DNA of 64,000 bases, from positions 24,968,519-25,032,518 of the forward strand of contig BSYO01000005.1 in the NCBI GenBank assembly GCA_033239525.1, written 5' to 3'. Below the pieces are notes generated by a model, which had not been told where the DNA came from, did not search any database, and was given only the letters and a program-made list of their open reading frames with translations. Made by a program: the position numbers and the translations under genes. The number at the start of each line of letters is the position of its first letter. The first letter of the stretch is position 1. Source of the stretch: Nepenthes gracilis. Its lineage: Eukaryota > Streptophyta > Magnoliopsida > Caryophyllales > Nepenthaceae. Below, one piece after another: positions 22,816 through 35,600 of this stretch.

Positions 22816-25800
22816 GAAGTGATGGTGATGCCTCTTGGTGAAGTATGACAGCGTTTGGTTCTTTATACTTTTGTTTAGGTGGGTGGATTGCTTTGAGTTT
22901 TAGGCATCTTCTTTAATCTTTATACTATGTGATGCTTTATTCAACGTGGAGAGCATGGGTGCACCTTTTTTTTTTTTTTTAAATTTTTTTCCAAGTCAAG
23001 TTAGACAATCATAGATTGAAATAATTATAAAATTTTAATCTATATTGTTTCTGTGTTTGTCAAATAACACTTCAAATGTACAAAATTTCATCCGAAAATG
23101 ATGAAAATATTTCAAATATATTATATAAAGTCTTACTTTTATTGTATGAAAGACGTTTTAATGATTTAAATATAAAAATATCAAGTCATATAAAAAATAA
23201 CTCTATATTGCAAGATTATTAAGTAAAAAAAGTAACAAGATAAGAATGTATTTTTTTGAGTTACGTTTTAATTGATGCATTCCGTAATAGTTGAGTTTGT
23301 CCTGTGGTTGACATAAGGTCCTGTACGAGTTAGTAGTTCCAATAATTAAGATGGCTAAATTTGAGTTGCTATATTAATAGGTTAAATAGGTATTCTTGGA
23401 GTTTATACGGTTAAAGTCAGTAAAATATATAATTATATTAAAAAGAATGACAACCCATTAAATGATTTTACTGTGATATTCACAACCTAATAGCCTATAA
23501 TTTTAAGATGTTTACGGTTCAAATATGAATTTTAAGTAGATAGTTGAAATGTATTATTAGTAAAAAAAAAAAAGAAGACAATTTGCACAGTAGGGGGGCC
23601 TTTGATTTGGATAGGGAAGGCTTTAATCATGTACCTGTGCCATCAATTCAAGGGCATTATTTTCGTACTTTACCCTTCACTTTGTTGATATTTTTAATTT
23701 TTAATTTTATTTTTTATAGTAAACTTTAACATTATATAAGGTTATTTTATTAGAACATATAAAACACAAACTTAAATAAAAAATAACTTATTTTTAATGT
23801 ATATATAAGACTATATATCTAATAATTATTACATTCTATAATATAATAACTTTTTGTATGAGCCACCTTTTTCTAAGGATTTCACTTTACTTGATTGCTT
23901 TCATTCAAGTAGGAGTGGTTGTGTTTGTTCAAATAAATCGTGGTGGCTGGTTCAGAGCCAGCAATCACGCTTGTTGAGATGTTATCATGAATGGCTTGTA
24001 ACATCAGCAGATGAAACTAGCTTTGTTTCTTAGAAAAATTTTAGATTATTTACGTCTCAAAATAAATCAAATTATATGCAAGTTTATGTAATATATTATT
24101 CTTGATACTTTAAAGATCATATAGCATTAAATTCATGAATGATAGCATGTCTATGTAAAAATGAATGAATAAATAAAACACTATAATATTATGAGTATAT
24201 AAAAAATATTTCTCTTGCCTAAATATTTTAGTAAGTGTTCTTTTTGACCAACAAGGACTCATTTTTATTGTATTGGAGATTAAATTTGTTTTAATTGTTA
24301 AATTTTTGGACTATTTTTTTTATAGGTACCATAATAAATAATTGTCATTGGGAGAATACGCGATGTTTATTCCTGATATACCTAGGTGAAGATGTCAAAC
24401 AAGGGTTACATGATGCAGGTGCAAGGGTTGATCGGGAGTTGTTCGAGGGTTGTTTGAATAGTAAATGATATTGAAAAGTTGTGCCATATTATATGAGAAT
24501 TGACCAATAATTGATTAAAAGTCAACGGAGTGGTACATGATAGTTGTCTCAGAAATACACGTCTGCTGCTTGTTTAGAAGAATGGTACTGAATGTGTGTC
24601 TGAGAAAAGTACGTGCATGGTTAAGAACATTTGTGCGCTGTTTGTCCAGAGATATTTCGTCTGATGCGCATCTAATTAATACTTATATGTCATTTCTAAT
24701 ATAAAGTTACGCTATTACTCTTTTATGATATTTAAAATTATTTTTTTGCATAAAGAGCACCGTATAAAGAGTGATGAAAAAAGAAAAGATGAAGGTTATA
24801 TATCTAATTAAAGTCTAATTTAAGTTTTATTTTTTATTAAGATTGGATACGTTATTCTAATGTTGATTTTAAAAATATATTTTTATTTGATTATTTTTAT
24901 TTCTCGATATATTTTCTCTTATAAGTTGTTAGGTGTGTTGGAGAAATTTATATTTAACCATTCTTTATTTGGGTTTATAATAAAAAGATTTTGGAAAGAG
25001 TTATTTGTAACTGATATTATTTTATAATAAATTTATTTAAAATTTATTTAGTAATTTTTTTAAATAAAAAAATTTTTTACGTTAAATGTATTATATATTA
25101 TTGTGTTCTTTATACACACATTTGATGGTTAATATTTAATAGGGCATTCATACTTATACCAATGTGTCAGATTATGTTTATTTTAATCAAATCCAACACC
25201 AATCTCATGAATTTGATTTATATAATTATATGTGTAAATCATCCAAATCTTTTCAAAGGATGATGAACCATCATTGAGAACCAATTTGATGCAACTGCTA
25301 TTTTTATTTTGGTGCTCAATATAAAACGATTAGCATTAATAAAATAATTGAGTTATTTTATTGTGATTTATAAATTATCATTTTAAATTATAAAAATAAT
25401 CTTTTAAATCCCTTTTACTATCATTGTTTTCTGATGTGTTATGGGGTGAAAATTGATGGCATGGGATTGAAATAATGTAAAATGCTTGAAGAATCAGTTT
25501 TGATTTTCTTTATTATTTTCGTTAAAAAGTTATTAAAATCTTCTTATTTTATTATTTTTAATGGATATAATTTTTTCCACAACTTAAACAATTATAATAA
25601 TGGAAAATATTTATATATTATCATAATCATAATTCTTAAAAAGACATTAACATTAAATTACAATCGATTAAAATATGTTAAAAAAATACAAAATAAGAAT
25701 CATTCATTCTTCTCTCTTCAAAGCTTCGCTTTTCCAATGGATGGCTTTGTCTCTGGGTGGTGACACCAATCATTTTGTTTGTACATTTAATGTTGTGGTG

Positions 25801-26652
25801 TTCTGACGTGAAAAAGACTTTTAATTTATAATAATAATAATGATTTTATAAAGGAAACTCCTTTATAACTTTTTAAAATAATATTATCAATAGCATCACA
25901 ATCTTTTCTTTTTTTTTAATTTTTCTTCAATTTTAACATAAATTTTCCATCTCATCAACTATGTACTTAATTTTTGAATTTTTCTCGATTATATTAAATG
26001 GGTGGGTTCGCTCTCATCAATCATACACCAAAGCTTTTTAACTTTTCAAACAATTATCATAATATTTTAATTTTATTGATTAAGTTAATTTAAAAAAATA
26101 TATAAAAAAAAATTTAGAAAATAAAGAATGAAATAAGCTTTCTTGCAGCATGAGAGAGAAATACTATTTTTTGAAAATATTTAAACTATTTCTCACTAAA
26201 TTGAAAATGAAATGGTAGGAATATAATTGATAGTGAGAATGTAAAGAAGTATTTCCTTTTATTTCAAATAAATAAATTAACCATCTTAATATATGCCCTT
26301 ACATGTGCAGGAAAAAAATCTTACAGATTACATTAATGTGAGTTAAATTTATGAATTTTCTTTCAAATAATTTTCAAAATAGACATATCTATGTTAAAAA
26401 TAATTTTCAGTTATGTCTGTATTTCTTATCGATGTCCGCATTTCTTATGTGGCACATACTGTCACGGGTTGAAATTTGGGTCACACAATGTTTCAGATTC
26501 ATCAAGAAATCGTAAAGCCATGGCTGAAGTATGATCAATGAAAATTTTCGTGCAAATAAAACTTACACTGAACTGCAATTCATAATGCTGGTTTTGTTGT
26601 TTAATCTGGGTCATACAGCTATCATCCTGACCAACTGGTCAAATGACACCAA
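22816..26652. other. AT-rich spacer
   Basis: About 3.8 kb without a recognisable gene. The frames at 23544-23729 and 25482-25763 are low complexity. I saw no LTR ends or pol motifs. The last 100-150 bases before 26653 would be 3' UTR of the deaminase gene. Confidence 0.6.
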
Positions 26653-29478
26653 TCATAAATCCAGTTTTTTTGCAGCCAAAGCAAAGATCTCTTTCAGTTC
26701 CCTAACTACATCATCATCGGCAAACACAAATTCAACCGTGTTCCTCGCCAGCTTGAACATTTCACCGCGACTAAGCCCTTTGTAGATGACATGTTTCGAG
26801 AAGGGAAAAAACCAAGATGGGTAGAAGATATATCAGCCATGAAAACCTATAAATCAAAAAACTTGGATGCAAGTGCACTAAAGGTAATAATACCTACCGA
26901 ATGCAGCAGTGGCAATGGCATACTCTTTCGAAAGACTGGTAGAGAATACCCCCGAGTCGTCGGTGCATAGGGTCAGTGGGTGGCTCGCGTTATATAGATC
27001 AGCTGTAACAACCGGCATCAGCCATGCTATTTATTTGAATGAAAAATTGAGAAAAGTTTAGGAAACACTTTATAGTGATGTGGGGTTTAATTTGTATATT
27101 TATTCTTGTGTGAATCCGCTAGTTTGAATGGATAAATCAGATACCATGTCATCTAAAAGTGTCCCCCCTAGCATCATGCTAAAAATTCAGCTACAAGAAG
27201 TGGAAATTTAACTAGTTGTTGAAGAACTAACCAAAATGATGACCATCTATGGCTGGGATTGTATTAGTTCGGATGTTGGAGGTCAGGCATATCTCAACCT
27301 GCAACGCATTAACCCAAAGACAATCGTAACTCAGCTTTGAGTATTGGCACCATGAATAAACAAATTCCATTGCATATGAATAAGACGGCTTCAGTGTGGG
27401 GAAAAAAGTCTAGAAGTAATTTGAAGAACCCGCCATAATAGCTGCAGAAAGACAGGCTACATGCTTTTATCTGGGCTAATCTCAGGTTCACATTAAACAC
27501 AACAATTACATATATCCATTTACGGTTTTACTAATTTAAAAAATGAGTCATAGTGGAGTCATGCTGAGGTTTAACATTTGTCTTAGACAACATGTCACGA
27601 ATTGCCATCTATGCTGAAATATTACTGACATTGAGCCTCACTAAATGGAGTAAACAGTATGAATCCAATTTTCTTATACCACTCGATTTATTACAATATA
27701 TATATTAGTCACCTGATGTGAGGAGAATTTGTAACTAAGAGAAGGAATAGTACAGGAATCTTTGATGTTTTTAACTTTTCCCATGCTTCCTCTTCCAAGC
27801 AACAAGCATGACCAATCCTTTCGGGAAGAAAGTCAAGCATTGCATGTATTTCATCCTGATTAGGTACCTAGAAGACACTAAGTTATGAGACACACTAGTC
27901 AGAGTAGTTCCAATCATAATGGTGGTAAGCTTAATCACACAAGCACGAGCACACATACCTCCCCACAGTGCAGTGTGATAGAAAGACCTTGTTCTCTAGC
28001 AAAGTTCAATGCCGGCAAAAACGTCTTCCTGTCACATGTACATGTAAGAAGCAACACCTTAGGTGAAACTCTTTTTGGGCATATATGAGAAAGAGGTAAT
28101 GGGATGAATAGTAGTAGTTTTTACTCCCTCAGACACAAGCATATGGGAGAGAAATAAACTATTTACTCGCATTCCTTCGTTATGATTTGTGTTGCTGGCG
28201 TTAGGGCACGTACCATTCTCCGACTATAGGATTCCCAGACAAGTCGATACCAACGACACCCACATCCCTCAATTCCAATGCAAGTTTAACCTATTAGCAA
28301 GTATACAATAGTATCTTAGAGGTAGAACCGTGGAAAATAAGAATCAGAATCATTGATCAAGAAACAAGATTATGAACTTCAAAACGCTTTGGAGGGTGAT
28401 GTTGTTTTAAATTACAGTTTCCATGGCAGATGCTGAGGTCTCACGTCGGTCAATGCTGAGTAGTAGTCTAACATATATCTTCTTTGTCATCGTGCCGTTG
28501 CACGTGCTATTCACATGTGCCGGATTCACCATCCTCCTTGACCCAATATTAGTAGGAGCAAAATCAACATCAACCGTGCTAACATTCCTTAAACCCTCAA
28601 TTACAGCATCCATGTAGGAGCGTTTGCTCATTCCTATTGCATCATTCCTCTGCATTTAACTCAACAAAGAAGTGAAAAAAAAAAAGTCCGCCCTAATTAA
28701 AGCAACCCCATTGCTTTCCATCAGTTGATTCTAAGTCCAAAAGTTAAATCGGCTTATGTCGATACCTTAGGAGTAGTTCTCAACTCCAAATAAACAACAT
28801 TATCAGAAGCAAAGTCTTCCACAACCTAATTTCATAAGAAATAACAGGCAGACAACCGCAGTAGAATCATTGAATTTGAAGGTCATAAGAAGGACAATAA
28901 TTGTAGAAGCGGAGAAAAACCGATTATACTTCTTTGGTTATTCTGGTCACAGTTTTGTGGTCAGTGGTGAGGATATGAATCAAGTCGAACAATTTGAACA
29001 CTTCAGTCAAGGACCTGTCCTCTGTCCAGAGAATCGGCGGGGAATTTCAGAAATAAATTTTTCCAATGAAGTAAACATTCAACTGTCTAGATTAGACGGC
29101 ATACCTTTGAGGATTACATGCTCAACATCAGAGAAAACTATGATGCCCTTTTCACCCAAAGCTTTGCCAAGCTCTCTGGAGTAGAAAAATCAAAATTAAC
29201 ACTAAATTAGCGGCGAAAAACCGCTCGATTCAAATGCGTATAAGATTTAAACGCTAGAAACCTAAAGTGGGCATGATCATGGAAGCAATTCGAAGTTCAG
29301 GAAGCATGAAGTGTGAATAGATTAGAAGGTAGCAGAGGATTTTAAAAAAAACGGGGGAGGGGAATGAAAATCGAAAGAAAGAGTTAGGAGGTCACAGTAG
29401 CGTTGAGTCTCTGATGGAACCGTTGAGGTGGGCATGAAGCTCGACCTTTGGCATGGATGCCCACCAGCCGATTTCCAT
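26653..29478 (-). CDS. MAPDA: N6-methyl-AMP deaminase / adenosine deaminase-like protein
   Basis: This cytosolic enzyme family hydrolyses N6-methyl-AMP to IMP during breakdown of m6A-modified RNA. Eleven exons give an intact 365-aa frame: 29396-29478, 29105-29175, 28930-29021, 28766-28825, 28416-28649, 28214-28290, 27959-28028, 27754-27867, 27232-27298, 26898-27002 and 26653-26777. All junctions are GT/AG with agreeing phases. Zinc and catalytic motifs of the deaminase fold are present: HAHLNGS (His15 and His17), HCGE (His226, Glu229), RIGHACC (His249) and [16 protein letters not shown] (Asp304, Asp305). The usual residue after TDD is Pro or Phe and here it is Ser. The start is the ATG at 29478. 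An in-frame ATG just before PKVELHAH (codon 9) is an alternative start. Length fits the family. It is divergent from the PUS6-like gene, with about 3 kb between. Confidence 0.93.
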
Positions 29479-29900
29479 CGGGGTTGGAAATGATTGCGTC
29501 TCTCTCTCTCTTTCTCTTCTTTGAAGTGATTGCGTCCCTGCTGATATTGTTCTACTGTAAAAGTCGTCAGGTTGGATACGCAGTGAACAATTTGACCTGC
29601 TAAGCCAGTTTGGCTCGGATTATGACCTACACCTACGTAGCAATAAGGTGATCTGCAGACAACATTTTAAATTATTATTATTATTATTAGTATATGTTTA
29701 GTTGATAAAAAAATAAATTTTATTTTTAATAAAATATTTATTATATTATTTAGTTATTTTTTAATAACAAATAAATACTTTTTAAAAAATATTTATTTTT
29801 ATAATTTAAAAAATAAAAAATATTGCTTACTCTTAAATATTTTTTATTCATTGATTGATGAAAATAGTTATTATCACAGCCTATAAAATTTATTTTTATT

Positions 29901-29985
29901 TTACCATTATTATTATTATTATCACTATTATTACTATTATTATTATTATTATTATTATTATTGTGTATGATATTATTATTATTGT
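29901..29985. repeat. (TTA)n trinucleotide repeat
   Basis: TTA units, interrupted by CAC, TAC and GTGTATGA, run through this stretch. The Asn-rich minus-strand frame across it is an artefact of the repeat. Confidence 0.9.
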
Positions 29986-30069
29986 TCATGATATTGTTAT
30001 CATTGATGATATCATTGCGGTAAATATATAAATAAGAATTAAATTAATTAAATTAAATATCCGATTCAT

Positions 30070-31135
30070 ACTTTTTAACCATCAAATTTTTTTATTAAAT
30101 AAAGGTAAAAAAGTTATTAATATAAACATTTACCATATTTTTCATACTATTATCACATAACTAAATATTAGAATACTATTTCTCATTTTATTCTATTCTA
30201 ACAATTAAATATAAAAATAAAAATTTTTAACTTCATTTTTATCTTATTTTATTTTTTTAAAATAATTATTTTATTTTTACTTTATTCTATTCTAATAATC
30301 AAAATGTGCAATTATTATTATTATATGCATTTAAATTGTATTAAATACATTTATAAGTTTTTAATTTTCAATCTGCAAATAAGTTTTTAAATTTTAAATT
30401 CAATACATTTATAAATTTTATTTTTTTAATAATTTTAGTCACTTATAATTATCCTCATTAAAAAAAAAAACACAAATATAAAAGCAAAATAGGACTTAGC
30501 TATAAGATCTACTCATCAAATAAAGACAAAAATCAACCTTAATAATTTGACAGAACGAATTACGGCTTTAAACCGAAAAACCCGATGTCAATAAAATAAT
30601 ACTACGTGGCTATTATAATAATAAAACGCCTATAACATTTTTAACCTTTAAAATTTTTTATTAAATAAGGGTAAAAAGTTATTTATATAAATTTTTATCA
30701 TATTTCTCATACTATTATCACATAATTAAATATTAGAATACCAGTTCTCATTTTATTTTATTCTAACAATTAAATAAGAAAATAAAAATTATCAACTCTA
30801 TTTTTATTTTATTTTTTTAAAAATAATTATCTTATTTTTACTTTATTTATTCTAATAATCAAAACGTGCTATTACTATTATTACTATTATTATATGCATT
30901 TAAATTATATTAAATACATTTATAAGTTTTTAATTTTTAATCTGCAAATAAGATTTTAAATTTTAAATTGAATACATTTATAAATTCTATTTTTTAAATA
31001 ATTTTAGTCACTTATAATTATCCTCATTAAAAATAAAAAAACACAAATATAAAAGCAAAATAGGACTTAGCTATAAGATCTACTCATCAAATAAAGACAA
31101 AAATCAACCTTAATAATTTGACAGTACGGTGCAAA
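30070..31135. repeat. Two-copy tandem duplication, about 0.55-0.57 kb per copy
   Basis: Copy 1 (about 30070-30555) and copy 2 (about 30640-31130) align along their length. Shared landmarks are TACTATTATCACATAA(C/T)TAAA, AGTCACTTATAATTATCCTC, AAAAGCAAAATAGGACTTAG, CTATAAGATCTACTCATC and CCTTAATAATTTGACAG. Differences are small indels and substitutions. About 80 bases of different sequence separate the copies, and (TTA)n-like ATTATTATTA runs interrupt both. Neither copy has a coding frame. It may be a non-autonomous transposon that duplicated locally. Confidence 0.85.
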
Positions 31136-32560
31136 AGGGATATTGCATTATTACTAGTGGCTATTATAATAATAATTTCCTATGTATTTCTTAAAATAAT
31201 TATAATGTAGGCATATAAATAATTATCCAACCCAATAATAACATGTAAACACTAATATGCACATGTATGAAATTTCACGGGCATATGAAAAAATTTTGTT
31301 TTTAAATTATTACATATTAATTATTTGATCGTCACCGAATTTTAAATAGATTGAAAGCGTCCTTGAATGATGACTGCTCTCTTAAATATTATCTTGCACA
31401 CCATTAAAGACGATCTTTCCTTTTTTGAAGAGAGATCCACCGTGAATACTCCGTTGAGCCAAGAAAATGCTTTTCAAAAAATGGAAACCGAAATTGAAAG
31501 AAAGAGAGACAGAGAGTGTGAATTTCCGTTTTAAAGGGAGACGTGGGACACCTTCGAATCCGGAAGGTGAAGAAGGTAATGAGTAATGAAATGGCGCGAG
31601 ATTTTGCCTGCTTTGCCTTGATTGATGGTGAGTCTTAAACGTCCGTGCATGTTAGTGTCAATGGAGAGAGCGTAAGAGAGTCAAAGCATGTTAATTGAAA
31701 AATCAATGGTGATTCAAGGGCCTTATTAATATGGAGAGGACGCATCTTTCCTTTTTGAAGGAGAGATCCCCCATTTGGGTCTTTAGTTGGGATCGTGAAT
31801 GAAGACGGCCAAAAACCAAACCTTGACGGGCTTTTTGATGTTGTTATCGTGTTCAGGAAGCAGATGAATCAAAAATTCCTTATAGAATGGCCAATTTTTC
31901 AATGTCCATTTTGGGCGAATCGGGATCGTGAAAATCCCGAAGCGGTCAGCGTTTTAGTTAAACGACTGATTCATCAGAATTAGCCACCGTAGGCGACGTC
32001 AACGCTTGTCGTTGGCAGCGAGTTACTCACCGGCTTTTCACCAAGCGATCGTCCCTTATAACTGCGCTGGGCTCCAACCTAGAGAGAGTTGGCCTGCCTT
32101 TCTTGGATTTTACGTTAACTTTTTTGGGCCAACCCATTTTTTATATACCCATCAATTATGAATGTGCTTTGCAATTTTATTATTGCTTTTATCTTAATAC
32201 TACTCACAGGATAGATAAAATTTTAAGTCTAATTGGTATTGTAATATTTTATAAGTGTAAGATAAATTAACACAAATATATTTTTGGAGATTTTTCAGTG
32301 CTTAGGGATAATGCAAGTTGAATTGTGATGACATATAAATGTAGTGATATATTTTTTAAAAAACTTTTTTCGAGGTACAATATTTATTTATTTATTTATT
32401 GAATTGAATTGAATTGAATGTATTGGATAATTTTTTCACTAATCGAAGATCATATGTGAATAGTTCGTCTTCCAAGCCTAACGAACGATAGTCGCCATTC
32501 TTCTGCTGCAGTTCGGTGTATCTTAGCCCTAACCCAAATCTGCACACTAAGCCGCTCAAG
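31136..32560. other. Spacer and promoter side of the PUS6-like gene
   Basis: The segment about 31410-31440 (CTTTCCTTTTTTGAAGAGAGATCC) recurs with changes at about 31745-31770, a short dispersed repeat. A 62-codon plus-strand frame at 31795-31983 has no recognisable domain. CCCTAACCC at about 32527-32535 resembles the telo-box common in promoters of plant translation and RNA-processing genes. Confidence 0.45.
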
Positions 32561-32631
32561 CAATCGGAAAATGCCCGGACGCCCAACTGCTATCGGTGGA
32601 GCGGTTACATTCACTTCTTCCTTCTTCAATG

Positions 32632-35600
32632 ATGTTTTCTCTCTTCACTAGCCTGGACCTCTCATCGCTGGAGAATCCAAATTCCGGCTGCACTTGTGCG
32701 CACGTTATCCTCCAGACGTTCTCTCACTAAAGAGCGTAGGAGAAAGAAATGGGCTTGCTTAGCTTTCACTTCCAGCTCTAAAAATGGAAAAATTGTCTTC
32801 GAAACCCCTTCATTTCCGATAGATACCACGCCTTCAGCTTCTTCAGTTAATGGGTACTTCGAATTTATTGTCATTGTTATTTTTTTCCATTTAACTTACT
32901 GGGCTTCAATTATACGACAACAATAGCAGAGCATAAGTTCCACATGTGGTCCGCTATTCGATTTGGTTCAGAATGAAACTTGTGACTTGAATTTTTTGCT
33001 TATTGGTGTTTTTCAAAATTGACTTTTTTTGTCGTCCTCTTTGTTTCATGTTGAACAATAGATGTAGGTTTACTGTTTATAATTGTTAACGAAATGATCT
33101 ATTCAACCTAAAACTTTTAAGGTATCAAGTGCCAGCACAAACACAAACAAACGCACATGTGGAAGCTTATTTAGTACCAACTTACTTCTTCATGTTGCTA
33201 AAATATCAATCTTTGCTAAAATATAACGTCCGAGACGACTTCGTCAGAAGTGAGTTTGGTTTCATGTCAAGGAAGCAACTAATCCTAACAACTTAAAGCG
33301 GGAGGTGAAGATCCGAAATTAGTCTTTTTTTTTAAAGGAAATTTCCTGTGATCTGTTCTCCAGCTGTTTGTTTGTGGTTGAGTAGTGAGTCATGTGTTCC
33401 GTTTGGCGTTGTGGTATAATGTTTAGATATTTCAGGTTACATGCCGCAATCATTGAGCTACTTTTTCTTGTTAATTGTTGGTGTTGATGATCCCATGACG
33501 ATTTTATGATTCTTTTTTACCGATGAATTTATTGCTTATTAACTCTAGAATACTCAGTTACTGCATTATCCTTAAATGAGAATTATCGTATTCTGATATA
33601 GATAGGAACCTAGTTGATTTGCCTAATAAAATTACTAATGCTACAGTATAAAACTGAAGGGATCTAGATGAATTTGAGCGTGGATCCATGCCCAAATGGG
33701 ACAATTCAGATATGGATCCAGAAAAGACTATTCAGCCTGGAATATCTGTGTTGACTTACACATGTCTGAAGAAATGTGTTGGTATACTCACCCTAACTGG
33801 GGTTTCAATGCAGATCCATAACAACTCATTTGGGACAAGAACCTGACCAATAATCAAACTCTACACGAATGTGTAGCCTCTTTTGAATTTGGCAGAGACA
33901 CATTACCTACAGCGCCTGGAAGAATCTTTCAATAAGGGATGGGATGGACCATGTAGCCATACAGACTTCAAGCTAGTGACATCAGGAGAAAGTACGCAAA
34001 CCCTCAAGTGCCTACCAAGTAGGACAGGATCATTCTCCCTTGGTAGCTATAAATACAGGAAAAGGGCCAGAAAAGGAAAAAAAGGCAATAAAAAACTTTA
34101 CACAGATCAAGAGCAAGATCATTATGGTTCTCTCTGGTCTTCTAGAACTTGTTCTCTTATAAGCCATTTCATACTATCTAGGCAAGGCACAACTTTGGCA
34201 ATACTTTCGATTATCTGAGGTTCACAAATAGATCTTATTGCCTTCATGTTTCATTAAAAAAATGATGACTAAAGCATTAGGGTGTGTAACCCGAGGAGAA
34301 CACCCCAGGCTCCTGTTCTGGTTATCTTTTCTGTTGTGTGTGTAGGATTTGAAACCTCTGATAGGCGACCCCCCATCCAAGTGAAGCTTGGGCTTTGGAC
34401 GCAACAGAAGCCATTCTCCACCCTCCCATTGCAAGCTTAAGCTTTTGTGTTGACATGTTTACTAACAGTTTCGATAACACTTTGACCAAGTGTTCTAGAA
34501 TTCGAATCATAAGTACATCCATTTTCTCAATGTTATGGTTTAGCACATGATAGAATTGAGCATGTACTTAATCCATGCTTCTACCCCCATTTTCTCAATG
34601 TTATGCTTTAGCACATTATAGAATTGAACAAATACTTAATTCATGCTTCAACCCCTATTTCAGTGATGGCGCGTGTTACAGAATGAAAATATTACAGGGT
34701 CTTCACTTGATAGACTAATAGGTTAAACATTTGGGTTAAGTTGGCTTGTTACTAGTAAGTAGTGACACCTTTTTTTTCCATTTGTGTCCAAAAAAAAGTA
34801 CTATGGCTACTTGAAAGATGTAGTAAGGATAGCATATTTGTAAATTGAATTTCTTTATTGCTACAGATTAAATGAGTATTTCATATGACCTGTTTACCTT
34901 GATTGCTAAATTTTAACTTTTAATGGCACATTCTTGGGGTAGAGCTACTTATTTACTGCAGTTTCCAAGACTGGAAGTTGCTTATTATGAATTACGCAGT
35001 TCTAGGCTGTGTAACATTATTTTATGGTTGATTTTCTCCAGAAATGATCTGTTTTTCTTGACTTCACAATTTAGTAGGAACTAGGAAATAATAAATTCAC
35101 GACCTTCTCACTCTGGCTGCCTGTGAAAGGAGATGTTTGGATAATATTGTATTTTACAAATTGGTAATTTTATGTATCAGAAGTTAAATTCTTTTGCAAC
35201 ACCTGAATCTTGGGATCTTATGATGAACATAAATTGTTCTATGCGCTAATTTTTTTTTTCTTTGAATTGCTTTACGTGTCCCCCCCCCCCCCACAATTTT
35301 CTGTCCCATGTTATAGGTTGTCTGACTTTAAAAAATAATCTTCTTCAGCTACCCAGAATATCACCGCCTGTTTCCCTGTTCTTCAAACGGTGGTCCACCT
35401 AGAATTGAGCATTTAGTTGTTTCAGAAGGAGGCATTGCTTCTGAATATATTAGCAAAGCTTTGGATCTCCCTCCTTTGTAAGTTCATTTCCTCATTGTTT
35501 GAATATAATGGCTTATCTTTTTTGGTAATTCTTTGGCAATTGGTTTGAGGTGATTAGTAAAATTATTTGTTCACCAAGGTATGTTGCTGATCTCATCCAA

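Noticed and set aside
29750..29989. Asn-rich 79-codon minus-strand frame
   Set aside because: It is a translation of the (TTA)n repeat and has no gene-like sequence.
31795..31983. 62-codon plus-strand frame upstream of the PUS6-like gene
   Set aside because: It has no known domain and does not splice to the PUS6 exons in frame. Neighbouring short duplications suggest transposon debris.
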